A DNA stretch of 64,000 nt from Polytrichum commune (lineage: Eukaryota; Streptophyta; Polytrichopsida; Polytrichales; Polytrichaceae), in assembly GCA_950295325.1 (NCBI GenBank), contig OX485809.1, forward strand, positions 20,212,001 through 20,276,000. The letters are read 5' to 3'. This document shows, in pieces, positions 26,182 to 37,302 of the stretch. The position numbers and the translations under genes are program-made. The notes under the pieces were generated by a model. The model was not told the origin of the DNA. It worked only from the letters and a program-made list of their open reading frames with translations, and made no database searches. How positions within the stretch are numbered: position 1 is the first letter of the stretch; each line of letters starts with the position of its first letter.

Positions 26182-28204
26182 AGGGTGGGTCGAACGGGCA
26201 CTTCAATCATGCTGATCCCATTAGGGGTCATTGTTTCTTCTCTCTAGTGTGGTGGTCACGGATCCTCGAGTGTAGTGTGAAGTCATATGTGCCCGGGCCC
26301 TCAGCCAACTGCTATTTCAATGAATTTCTATTCACGCGGGTCCTCCCGCATGATACGAACAGAATAAACGCCAACGGTTGTGAGCGTTCGGAGTGCCATG
26401 GTCTCCCGGTTTTCTGCGAGGCCTACCTCCAAGAGGTGGGTTTTGAAAATAGTCCGAGTGACCATGAAGCATGATCCATTTGATGCCATGTAGGAATCCA
26501 TGTAGGAATCCATGTAGACTTTACATCCATCTTGCATTCACTTATATACTCCGTTGGTCCCTCAAGTGTAGTGTGAAGTAGTGAACTTGGACCGGCTCCG
26601 CCTTTTCCACCAATGAGAATGCTCGAAGTGTACTGGTCACGGCCTCTCGGCCTCGTGTGTGAAGTGGCCCTTAGTTATGATTATTGGACGTGCATCTTTG
26701 TTGATTCCTTAATTGAATCCATGTTTGTTCTCTCAATTGTGTTCATTGTTATTGAGTGTGGAGCCGTTCGTACAATTTGAACATGTAGGTCAATCTCATT
26801 TGAACATGTCAGTGTCTTTTGGTGTTTATTCTTTGATCCTCACCAAACCACACACCAATCAAATGTAGGTATCTAATTTTATTTTTAAAAAATCACACAA
26901 CACCCGCACGCAAACCATAAAAGGCATGTGGCCCTGTTGTGGCATTTCCAACTTCCATAGAGTTTTAAAGCGGTGGATCAAATCGGGAAAATGTCTCATT
27001 TGTTTAGCAGTTGTTGATCGGGCAAAGGTTTTAGGAGGTTTTTAGTGATCACAAGCCTGGCTTTCTATTTTGTTAAGAATTGAACCTAGGTTTAAATAGT
27101 CCTAGTCTTCTAAATAGCACACAATCCAATCCTCATCGTATCACCTTTCATTACTTTAGGTGTTCATTAAAAATTACAAGTGTTGCTATATATGATCACT
27201 CAAATACAAGGGTTTGATTAACCCCTAAAAGCCATTGATGAGTATGATTAGTATTTACACAGGTCTGAGTTACACATGGTAGCTGTGGGGGAAAAAAATT
27301 AGAGCATTTGCGGGAGTAATAAAGAGTGATGAGTTCCATAGAAAATCAACGAATTCGGTCAAATCTTAGTTATAGATTACATATGATATCACTAGAAGAA
27401 ATCATGTCCAAATGAATCATGGTCAACGGTGTTGATAGCGTCCATGTCCATTGCCATTCTGACTAGAACCGCCATTATGATTGTCGTTTCGGCCTGAATA
27501 AATACAAATGAAGTAAAAAGAATTTTCCAATCCATCAATTACGATGCGTTGTTTTGGTGGACCTTGCAATGTGTGAAATGTCTTGAGGGTAGAGAACATG
27601 GTTGAAATTAGTGGTCACAAAAAAATTCAACATTTCTATAATCCTAGTCGTCGTTGTTTCCTTCACACGCATGAGATAGTCCATGAACAATTTCAAAACA
27701 TTTTGAAGCTTATTGGACATGGAAAATTTATAACCAATTTCTAAGACATTTGGAGATCACTTTCCCAATATGCCGCAAATTCGTGGATATATATATATAA
27801 AAGCCACAATAATTGTTCAAATGGAAAAAGTCCAATCCCTGTGAGTTATTGAGAGTGTGTCTTAATTTCCCCGAACATTGTTGGTTTTGAAGCAAATTGG
27901 GAGACTTGGAAGAAACATTTTCCCCTCACTTTGGGGTCATCATATGTGCCGGACCACTACAACATTAAGGGTGTTAAGAAGAACGACCTCGTAAGGGGCA
28001 CACATATGTTTACTAGAATGTGGAATAAGTGTGGATTCTGATTTGGAGTATTACACGATGCTTCCACACATAAAAGGTAAGTGGACCAAACTCGATCACT
28101 TTACCTTTATTGGCCGCCCATATTGGAGCATTGGTGTAGTTAGATATGGGTACAAGAACAACCATACAAATTATATGTGTATTTTAAAGATGGTTGACTA
28201 CGAC

Positions 28205-28400
28205 ATGCTCAAGAATCATTAACTATTCAATAGTCAACATAGTTGAATGAATCGGGACCCTTGGGGGGCTATATGATCATTTGAGTTCTAAATAATGAAT
28301 CTTCACTTAGTTAATGAAGAAGATAGTCATATGTGCTTTGAATATTATGAGGAAATATCTAAGGTCTTGATGTGGATTTGCTAATCATCTTGTACTAATC
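28205..28400 (-). mobile_element. Dispersed repeat family T, fragment T5
   Basis: Shared blocks in reverse orientation: TTCAATAGTCAACATAGTTG, GAATCTTCACTTAG, AGTCATATG, ATTATGAGGAAA and GGATTTGCTAATCATCTTG. A GGGGGG sits at the homologous G-run site. Confidence 0.55.
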
Positions 28401-28931
28401 GCACGTCTCATATCCTCAGAGAAAGGGGAGAATTGGGAAAGTAACCGTTTAAGACCCATCTACTTTATAAGGTATAGGGGTGTTGAATTCCCAGCCCTAC
28501 AACCTTGCACAATAAACACCTATAGATAATGTGAGATGTTGACTACCTCAACATGAAGCTCATGTGTCGCTTTTCATTCTTTTACCAATAAAATTGTGAA
28601 CCTTTAGATATTATGCATATGGAAGTCAAATAAGACATGGTTTGGTGCATTGGATTTCAATGTCAATTGGTTATGATAATCACTTAGAACTTTCTTGATT
28701 CAATATTGGTGCCTATGTTCAATGCTTGAATTGATTGTTTTAGCACCTTCTAGCTTATTAGGTAGAAGCGCCCAAGGTCTTCAATTACTCCAATTCTAAC
28801 ACTTACTTTTCTCCTCAAAGTGGCGATTGTATATTTAAGAATAGCACTAATTATATTAATCTAAGGACTAAAAATGCAGTTCGTTGGTTGAAGAAGATAA
28901 AATGTCAAAGATCAACATTGTCCACTTTTTT

Positions 28932-28970
28932 TTCTTCTTCTTCTTCTTCTTCTTTTGGGGGGGGGGGGGG
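28932..28970. repeat. (TTC)n microsatellite abutting a 14-G run
   Basis: About seven TTC units run into TTTT and 14 consecutive G (28957-28970). Confidence 0.9.
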
Positions 28971-29227
28971 ATGTATGTGACATGGAAGGGTCAAGTTAGT
29001 GACTTTTGAACATCATTATGGTAATTAGTTGTGCTCTTATTCATGTGACCTCAATGTCATTGTGTTCAAAACGTACTTGTTAATCCAAATATAATATTGG
29101 ATAATTTGTATGGGTTAGGTGAGGGACCAAACTGCTCAAAGTATTTGCAATAGATGCATCAATTTTAAGGTAGACAACCCTTATTTGGTTATTTTTTTCT
29201 ATTATGACCCCTATGTTTGAATAATAT

Positions 29228-29400
29228 ATGGTTTGGTGTGGTTCCAAGAACATATATCAACAAGTCGTGTCCTTAAAAATGATTGGACTATGTGCTCAAA
29301 ACACAATAACCATTCCATGCTCAATAATCAACATAATCGGAGGGGGGGGGGGAGAGAGTGGCACCTAGATGACCAATTAACAAGCATGAGAATCTCCACT
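29228..29400 (-). mobile_element. Dispersed repeat family T, fragment T6, with 11-G run
   Basis: Shared blocks: GATTGGACTATGTGCTCAAAA, CATGCTCAATAATCAACATA and GATGACCAATTAACAAGCA. The 11-G run at 29342-29352 sits at the same site as those of T4 and T8. Confidence 0.6.
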
Positions 29401-29429
29401 TCAATGTTGGATAAGATACTCTAACCTCT

Positions 29430-29580
29430 GTAATATCATGCCTATGGCAATTAAAGTGCACATGATATTAAGGATCTTTGTAGTGTTAACATGGATGCAT
29501 GATAAAATAGAATTAGTGTAGAGTGTGACATTATGGAATAACACAAAGTGCAACATTGTATCACTGAAATTGATGATTTC
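29430..29580. repeat. Dispersed repeat family U, copy 1
   Basis: Matches 54010-54170 through GTAGTGTTAACATGGATGC, GAATTAGTGTAG and CATTATGGAATAACAC-type blocks. Class unknown. Confidence 0.55.
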
Positions 29581-30879
29581 ATACATGGAACACGGATAAT
29601 CTCCCAAAGTTGCACACATACACAAAGCTCAAACTTTCATGGATATGGTTGTTCATAATTTACAACAATATGTACAAAATGGTGAGCATATTTCTACATA
29701 TATAGCATGTACAAATGGTCACTATTAATTATGCAACAAAACTCTTAGTATCATAAGCATGAGTTCACTGTTTTTTTCTTCCTAGTGACAAATCACAAGA
29801 ATGGGGAATGAACTGTGACACTGCCATTGCAACCACCATAGCCTATTTTTCATGTTGCCATGGTTCAACCTCTCTTTAGTGAGGTATGCGTCACATGAAG
29901 GTCATCATAATGTCGCACAAGGACAAGGGAGGAGCCATGCATGACATCTACAAAAGCCTTGTACTTTCAATTCAAGGTTAATAACACCAATCTAAGTTGG
30001 ACTGCAAGCACTTGTGATTAATGTGCGTCATATGTGAGAACGTGTGTGTCACATGGAGTCCATCACAATATTGCACAAGAACAAGGGAGGAACAATGGGT
30101 GACATCTGTAGGAACCCTTTGGTTTCATGTCACGATTAGAATCGCCAGTCTAGGTTGGATTGCAAGTGGCAATGGATTTTGTTGCATAATTATTTGCTTG
30201 GGGTGGGAGCAACAACCACAAATCACTTGCTACACATTCATTATCCCAAATCCTTCAAGGCAGTGGGACATCAAAATAGTTGCCGCACGTTGGTTTCATG
30301 AACCGTTTCATCCACAAAAGTTGGTTGAGGTTTATGTAAATTCAAGAGCGTGAAGACCATGTTTATGACTGGCAACTCACATCCCAAGACTTCAAGTTGA
30401 GTTAAAGCATTTGACTTCCCTTACCCCTTCAACAACAAAGTATTAGCAAATACAACCCAAACCTCAAACGTGATGAATGGATGCTATTGTAAACACCTAC
30501 ACTGATATCAAAATGCATCATTATAATCATTGTGATTTGAAGGCATTGCCTCTTTGACAATCCCAAAATCAAATGGAAGCCATAAAGTCTTCAACGCATT
30601 ATGTGCAAAACTTGAGGCATCTCGACTTTAAATTGCACCAAAACATGTGCACTCACCTTACCCCAAAACCAAATAAAATCAAACCACGAAATGCAATGTA
30701 GACCATGAGACCATAAAGACAAAGACAAAGAATGACACCCACCTTGACTTTACGAGAGATTTGACAACTAGTGGCCTCTAAACCAAAATTTGGGCACCCA
30801 CCACCACGTGTCAAGAGTAACATGTCAAGGGTAACATGATAATTAACGTCATGATAAATGGGCCGAGGTAATTCTACAT

Positions 30880-31449
30880 CATTGTTTTGTCTAATTAGTG
30901 TGGGTTACCATTTGGAGTCGCACATTGCTATAACTTTTTACCAAAAGTATCATTTTTTACCCAAATAACATAAGTATAGTAAATGTGATATTAAGTGTCA
31001 TATGGTATTTTACGCCACTATGGTAATTTTTTTTGGATGACATTTCTTATGAATAAGTGAACAAATTATCATGGTTGACAGAAGAGTTCATCCATTGGCC
31101 AAACCCCTAACTTCTCTTGTCAACAACTTGTGATGAAATATTGTCATGGATGACTGAAATTTGGATGAAAAATCACTTGGTAAGTGACAATATTTTCAAG
31201 ACTGTAAATCTACAAGGGATAACAAATAATGTTGGGTTAACATTTAGTGTTGGTGACACCACGCCTCAGATTACAATTAGCATTGACCAAAACAATTAAA
31301 GTTGGTGACACTAAATATTATATTTAGTGTAGTTAGTATGCACACCAAAGAATATGATATAATTTTGTTGGTAAAATGATAATTTTAGTAGAAAGTTATA
31401 GCAACGCATAACTCCAAATGGTAACCCACACTAATCAGACAAAACATTG
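30880..31449. mobile_element. TIR element interrupted by a family R copy
   Basis: Arms of about 85-95 bp: CATTGTTTTGTCTAATTAG, GTGGGTTACCATTTGGAGT and CATTGCTATAACTTTTTACC at the left recur inverted at 31355-31449 (TGTTTTGTCTGATTAG, GTGGGTTACCATTTGGAGT). The middle is replaced by R3. Distantly related to family S through the TTGGAGT..GC.TTGCTATAACTT core. No clear target duplication at the outer ends. Confidence 0.75.
30974..31332 (+). mobile_element. MITE-like family R, copy R3, nested
   Basis: Close relative of R4: GGATGACATTTCTTATGAAT, GAGTTCATCCATTGGCCAAA, TCTCTTGTCAACAACTTGTG, AATGTTGGGTTAACATTTAG. It lies between the two arms of the 30880-31449 element, so it inserted later. Confidence 0.75.
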
Positions 31450-31479
31450 TAGTGCTTCATTTGGAGGATTCGGCAACAA

Positions 31480-31625
31480 GCGAGGCTGAAATCGTGATAT
31501 ATGGGAGGGAGATGTAACAACAAGGAGTGACATTTAAATTGAGAACATCCATTCCCTAGAGTTTCAAGATATAAGAGAAGGAGTGACATTAAGGAGGGTG
31601 ATATTACGGAGGTTAGGGTGTATGC
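31480..31625. repeat. Dispersed repeat family U, second segment
   Basis: Matches 54375-54505 through AACAAGGAGTGACAT or AATAAGGAGTGAGAT, CATCCATTCCCTAGAGTTTC, AGATATAAGAGA and GATATTACGGAG. In the 54 kb copy this block and the 29430-type block lie in one element. Confidence 0.55.
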
Positions 31626-34589
31626 ACATATGAGTTCCAAAACTTATGAGGAAAGTGAGCCCAATGGTCTTGATATGAAGTTGCTAACCCTCTCATACTA
31701 TTGGTTGTCCCAATTAATGCTTGTGGTACTAATTCCCAAAACATGTGCTATTTTGCAAAGTATTAATAACAATGAGGGCTAAAAACATTTATTAAGTGAT
31801 ATTGAATTCATGATACATGCTTATTTTCCATACATGCTCTAAGGTGTTTGTAGAGTGATAAAAAAAATCATATGCAAAAGTGAATAATGTTGGTACTTGT
31901 AGTGAAGCAATGTTGGGATTCGTCGGGGGGGGGGGGGGGGATTACCATTATCTTGATAGGTATTGATTGCCTCTTAACCTACCATTGCCTCGAAGAAAAT
32001 TGATAGAGATTGGGGTGCTAAAATTAAAGAAAAGAAAGAAAGAAAGAAAGAAAGGTGATGATCATTGAGATGCCAATGCTTGCCTCAACACACTACTTAT
32101 CGAGATTGTTGTAGGCATGGTGGAATATGTCCAAGGAACTTTTGTGGACTATGGCAATGGAAGTAGAAGCGTCTCCTACCTTGAGAGAGTGAGTACTTTC
32201 TAGCTAGAAAAAAATTCCACCCTAAGTCAACAAGTTGCAAGATTGTTGAATTGAGCCACAAGCTTAAAGAGAGCGTATGCACCGTGAAAGAGGAAGCACT
32301 TCACAAAGTATGTAACAATTGAGACAGGATATCAGGAGCTTCATTGACAATTGAAGGTTGCTTGCTTGCTTATTTCTATCGTGAATTTTGTTTGAATCTC
32401 ACGGTATTCTTAACACACTCAATTATCATCATGCATTATGTCATGATGCAGTAGTTGCAATGTTTATTTATGCTGATCCATGCTAAGGAAGTTTAAATTG
32501 CAAGCAACAAATCAAATCGTATGTTGAGGCCTTCTGCTGGAGACAATGACTTCGCCTCACTCGTCATTCGAAGCTCCTTGTGACAAAGTACTCAATGCTA
32601 ACAACGCATCTATACATGAATTTCTCTTTCCCATAATATTCACTAAGAAGGTTGTGTTGACGACGTGTTCGGCTGTGGCTGTCCTTTCCTAAAACATTTA
32701 CCAAAGGATGTGCTATACTAATAGAACACCCGATCGAGATAAATCAATGTAGTCAAGTGATTCATGTCCTAGGCGGCTAACTTAGTTGGGGAATAAAAGA
32801 ACCAACTACTCAAGTCCCATGTAACTTACGTGTTAGCCCCCCAACATGGGCCTCGAGTCTCCTCCCATTTTGACCCCAAAGGGGAGGACTCCCGTCCCCT
32901 CCCCGCAGTCAAAAGCTACAAAAGGCAATCATACCCGCCCGGGCCGCCCGGGCAGGGCAGGGCGGGCCCATGCCACCGAATTTTTACTTTATGGAGCGCG
33001 TGCGCATGATGGCATGCGGACAAGCGGGCGCGGGTGGATGAGGTGTGGGCAGGGGGCAGGCGGGCAGGGCTATGGAGGGAAAATGAGGTGCCAAAAGACA
33101 TGGGGCCTTTTGGGTCGGCATCTGGGGCAGGGCGTCGGGAGTCATGTCCTTGCCAGCAGGGGCAGGTGGTGAGGGCTCGGGCTAGGGCTCTGTTAGGCCA
33201 GTGGGTTAACTAGTAACACACTACTGCAACAATATCTCCCCCTGGGCGGGTGCATCGACCCGGGCAGGTGCACCGAACGGGCAGGTGCAGGGCACGGCTC
33301 GCCTCCTAGACCAGATAAGGAGCGTGCCCCTAGGGCCCCTATCTCCGCGCGCCTCCTCGTAGGCCACCGACCGCACGCCCATGCCCTTAACGGACGGCTG
33401 CGATCCGCGGATCCACATCCGACGGCCCCCGTCCGGAGTGACGTGGAATTATCCACATGGCTAGTACCACTGGATATTTCGGCGACGCAGCTGTGTTCTG
33501 CCCCCAGCGCCTTTGTCGAGCTTGGTGTCCGCTCTGAGGGATTTTTTATTTTTTATTTTTTATTTATTTTTTTAAAATCTTGCAAACTCGGGCAGACCGA
33601 AGATGCTCTGATCCGGCCAACGTGTCCAAAGTGATTGATACTATAAATATTATTTGGGATTTTTCTACATAGTATTAGTAAGACATTAGTGTATAGTAAG
33701 ATGTATGTTTGTTATTGTATGATATAAATTATTGTAATTGATCTGAATTTGCACTTGGCTGGGGCATCCTCTGGTTATATTTGTAGGGTCTACATGAATG
33801 AACGCCCACTAACTTACTCATGGGTATATTCTCAGGGCCCACATGAACGAACGCATATTGCTTTAATAGTGTTATGTATCTTGGAGAAACTTGTTACGCT
33901 TTTAAAGTTGAACACAATATGATTGTGAACAGTAAGTAAGTTAATGCAATGTGCCTTTATTAAGCACGTTAAATTATTGACAACTTTTAATCTAAAGGCT
34001 CACCCCCCCCCCCCCGTTCCCAACTTGGAGACACACACACAAAATTGAACACATGTGTTCTCCTTCCATTGAGCCCTATCTGTGTATGTACATAATATCC
34101 AAGAGATATTTTTTAGAAATCTCAATTCTTATTAAATGCAGACTGAAGCTTCCTTATCTACATACATAGATCATGTCACCTTATGATCCTCTCTCTTGTG
34201 TGTAGGTACCACGTGGTTAACTTCTCTTCCATCGCCTTGTTTTCATCCACGCTCATTCCTGCAATTTTACATTATCCTCAATATTCCAGTTCCCGATTAG
34301 TCCATTACAACCAACATGCTTTGTGGCCCCATGACTCTACCAAGCATTGTCCTCCCATTACTCCAGGGTCGGACATAGGTTTAGCCTGACGTGACTATGG
34401 AGTCATCGATGCCTCCTCCAATTGACCCTCTATAGGCTCCAACATTATCAAAGTTGAAAACTACTAACGAATCATGTGGGGCATTTCACGATACAAATGA
34501 TAAAATGTGGGGATTATCGTATACGAACACCCCCAACTCATGCATCCAACATAAAAATTCACAAGTATTGTTGCCGATTCATCTCAAGG
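31626..34589. other. Intergenic, no gene seen
   Basis: Contains a family T scrap (31630-31720), 16 G at 31925-31940, an AAAG microsatellite at 32026-32054, the GC-rich island at 32840-33540, and 13 C at 34003-34015. Nothing coding is recognised. Confidence 0.45.
32840..33540. other. GC-rich island of unknown nature
   Basis: About 700 bp far richer in G+C than the AT-rich flanks, with recurring GGGCAGG and CCCGGGC words and a short GGGCAGGTGCA direct repeat at 33265-33290. It has overlapping ORFs on both strands (for example 32846-33172 plus and 33193-33456 minus) with low-complexity Gly/Ala/Arg translations. No domain recognised; it could be an inserted element. Confidence 0.4.
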
Positions 34590-34735
34590 AGACGAATTCG
34601 GGGTCTTTGAACCCAATTCCAATGTCAAACCAACTTAATAAAGATAGCCTTTGGGTTGCATATTATTTTAGGACTTTTATGTGGAGCGAGAGGTATACTT
34701 GTATACAATAATTCTCTCTCTCTCTCTCTCTCTAT
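34590..34735 (+). repeat. Dispersed repeat family V, copy 1, ending in (CT)n
   Basis: Matches 36955-37302: AATTCGGGGTCTTTGAA, TGCATA(C/T)TATTTTAG and AGGTA(T/C)ACT(T/C)GT, followed in both copies by GATAAT- or CAATAATT-like text and a CT microsatellite (34712-34733 here). Confidence 0.6.
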
Positions 34736-36954
34736 TCTAGCCAACTGAAGAAAAATGAAATTAATGTAAATTGAAACAATGGTTCCTAAATTCATAGATT
34801 TTCTTAAAATATCTACTACTAATTGTCTTAAAAGTCGAGCGATATATATAGAGGACTGATTTATTTATTTATTTTTAATGATGCTTGTAATCGTGGATGT
34901 GAGATGCTTGTTATTAGTGAAGTGGGTGATGCACAAGAGACAACATGGTGTTCTATAAAAAGCCTACTTTTGAGGTCATGGATTTGAATAAGACACAAAA
35001 TGGGCATATGCTGACGTTATTTTTAGGACAAAAACACACATGTAGTTGGGAGTAATGGTTTTGCGTCGAGCGAAAGTCAACCTCTCCGCACCTTCTTGGC
35101 AACAACTAACTTTGGGGGCTACTAAGTATAACGTATGTGGTCCCTATTGGAAGGGGTGGTGTATATTGTCAACTATAGAACTTAGAAATGATCTTGGCCA
35201 TTGGATTGGATTGGGTTGGGTTGGATTGGGAATGGACTCAAAGGGTTAGGATTTGCGAGTCAAGCAAATTGCTATTCCAAGTCTTGGAATCGGAGTTGAC
35301 ATGTAAAAGTTGTGAGAGGTCAAAGGGAATATTCACTCTTACTCAAACACAATCACATAAACCCTCTTGAGCGTGCTTTTCTTGTTTGGAACCACAATGC
35401 GATCTTCTTTATTTAGAGCATAAAGTTCAATCTCATCGTGACATGTGGTTTTTTTGGGCGCCCCTTTACATCATGACAAGTCTTGCCATATACCACCCAG
35501 ATACAAGTGTTTGCTTAAGGGCCAAGAAACCACAATGTGTCTAGGTGAACCCATCCATTCACACAAATGTAAAAACTGCAACAGACTGGCCTGTAGCTTG
35601 GAACTAATAGATTGTTGTACTCTAGAAATGGCATCCAAGACTCTGAGTTACTCTAATGAAATGTGATTGGAATGAATCGGCCTTCAACCTATACTATAGG
35701 TGGCTTGGTTCCATTACAATCCCGTCATCCTAGTTTACATAGACGACGCAAACCCCAACCCAACTTCAGAAGGGTGATCACATACTTTGGTTCATAAAAA
35801 TACAAGGTAGAGGGTGCCTAAAATCAACGTCCCACTCAAAACCAAAACCCTAAAATCTTGAAAAACAAGTACACGTGGATTACGAGACTGTCCACGACCT
35901 TTACATCAAGCTTCCCTAACAGTTTTGAAGAACCTACCAGTAAGACTTTGAACCCTTATAACTTCTGCATATGATATCCAAACAAATAACACGTTGATGT
36001 GTTGGAATCCCCTTTCAATTCCTAACGAGGAAAGTTTGATGATTGATTGATCCGATTATAGTAGCTACACTCATTAAGCTCTAAGTGACAATTTTAGCAC
36101 CCTCTACCTTAATAAAGGGGTCCTATCCACAGTATAAACTTTGGAAATTTGCATTTCAAGAGAATCATATTTGAGTGATTTTGATGACATTCACATACAA
36201 AAAAAAATCTTGCTAATCGGAAAAAAGGAAATAGCAAAAGACAGATAAATAAATAACATCGTCACTATTAGGTAGCAATATCTGTTGTAGGTCACCTGCG
36301 CTTCATAAACTGTGCTTGAAGATGTGATCAATCAAATTTCAATCAAATTATCGAAAGGGGAGGGGCCACACATGTTTGAAACCGTGAGTTTTGAAAGGGA
36401 GTTTGATGGGCCAAGGTAAAAAAAATTATAAAAATTGGGCTTGACATGTGCTTAATCTTGAGGAGCTTGGTGTCAAGGTTGGTATTTTTAATTTGATTTT
36501 TCTCTTTTTCCTTTTTAGTTTCTGGTTAAAATTGTATGTTTTCAACTCTGATTGAAAATGGATCACAAAACCACGGCCTTGGATCGGAGGTGCAAATGGA
36601 TATTTATACCCAATGAAAGAGGGACCAGCATGGAGGCCACACTCCTCGAGGTTAGGCGCAAGTCAAGGATCTCTGTTTCAAAACCGGTGTTTTCGAACGT
36701 GTGTGGCCTCCACATGAATCCTTCAAGTCTAAAATTTGAAGGATCAAATGAAATGCATAAAATCACATACCAGTAGGGAAGAAAGATCATATTTATCTCA
36801 TATATTGTAGTTCATAACTTCAAATTTAGGGCAGGAAGGAATCATTGTCACATGCGAGCACACCTCTCATCCATCAGGCATCCATCCAACATGAAAGTTG
36901 GACATCTGCTAGGTTCGTGGCTCATCCATCTCAAATGATTAGGACTAGGCTAAT
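34736..36954. other. Intergenic, no gene seen
   Basis: AT-rich DNA with short overlapping ORFs only. A TTGGGTTGG-type repeat lies at 35205-35232. Confidence 0.45.
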
Positions 36955-37302
36955 TCGGGGTCTTTGAAGCTAAATTCGGTGTCAAGTCAACCCCATATTG
37001 CATACTATTTTAGTATTTGTCTGTTGGATGCACGAAGGTAAGTGCATATGCAACAATGACCTCTCAACGTAAGCTATTTCAAAGACAACCCAAAGGTTAC
37101 AAGTTTAGTCCATTGAACATTGAAAAAGAAGAAGAAGAAGAAGAAGAAGATCAACTTAAAAAAACCCTGAATCAATCTAGTCTAGTAGTCTAAGTCAATT
37201 TCAGACATGTCAACCCCAAACCAATCAGAGGTCAAGTTTTTATGTTGGACAGATGAAAGGTACACTCGTGTGTGATAATCTCCTCTCTCTCTCTCTCTCT
37301 CC
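36955..37302 (+). repeat. Dispersed repeat family V, copy 2, with (GAA)n and (CT)n
   Basis: Same start and end blocks as 34590-34735, with about 200 bp of additional sequence that includes a GAA microsatellite at 37127-37150. The CT tract is at 37282-37302. Confidence 0.6.

Larger units (their letters stand above)
24651..30879. other. Repeat-rich intergenic region, no gene seen
   Basis: Family T fragments lie at about 26790-26880, 28205-28400 and 29228-29400. A GTT microsatellite is at 24938-24962. A perfect 29-bp palindrome (14-bp arms around one base) lies at 26153-26181. Similarity to a block at 54010-54170 lies at 29430-29580. ORFs up to 131 codons around 25313-25944 overlap each other antisense and match nothing I know. 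Confidence 0.45.
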
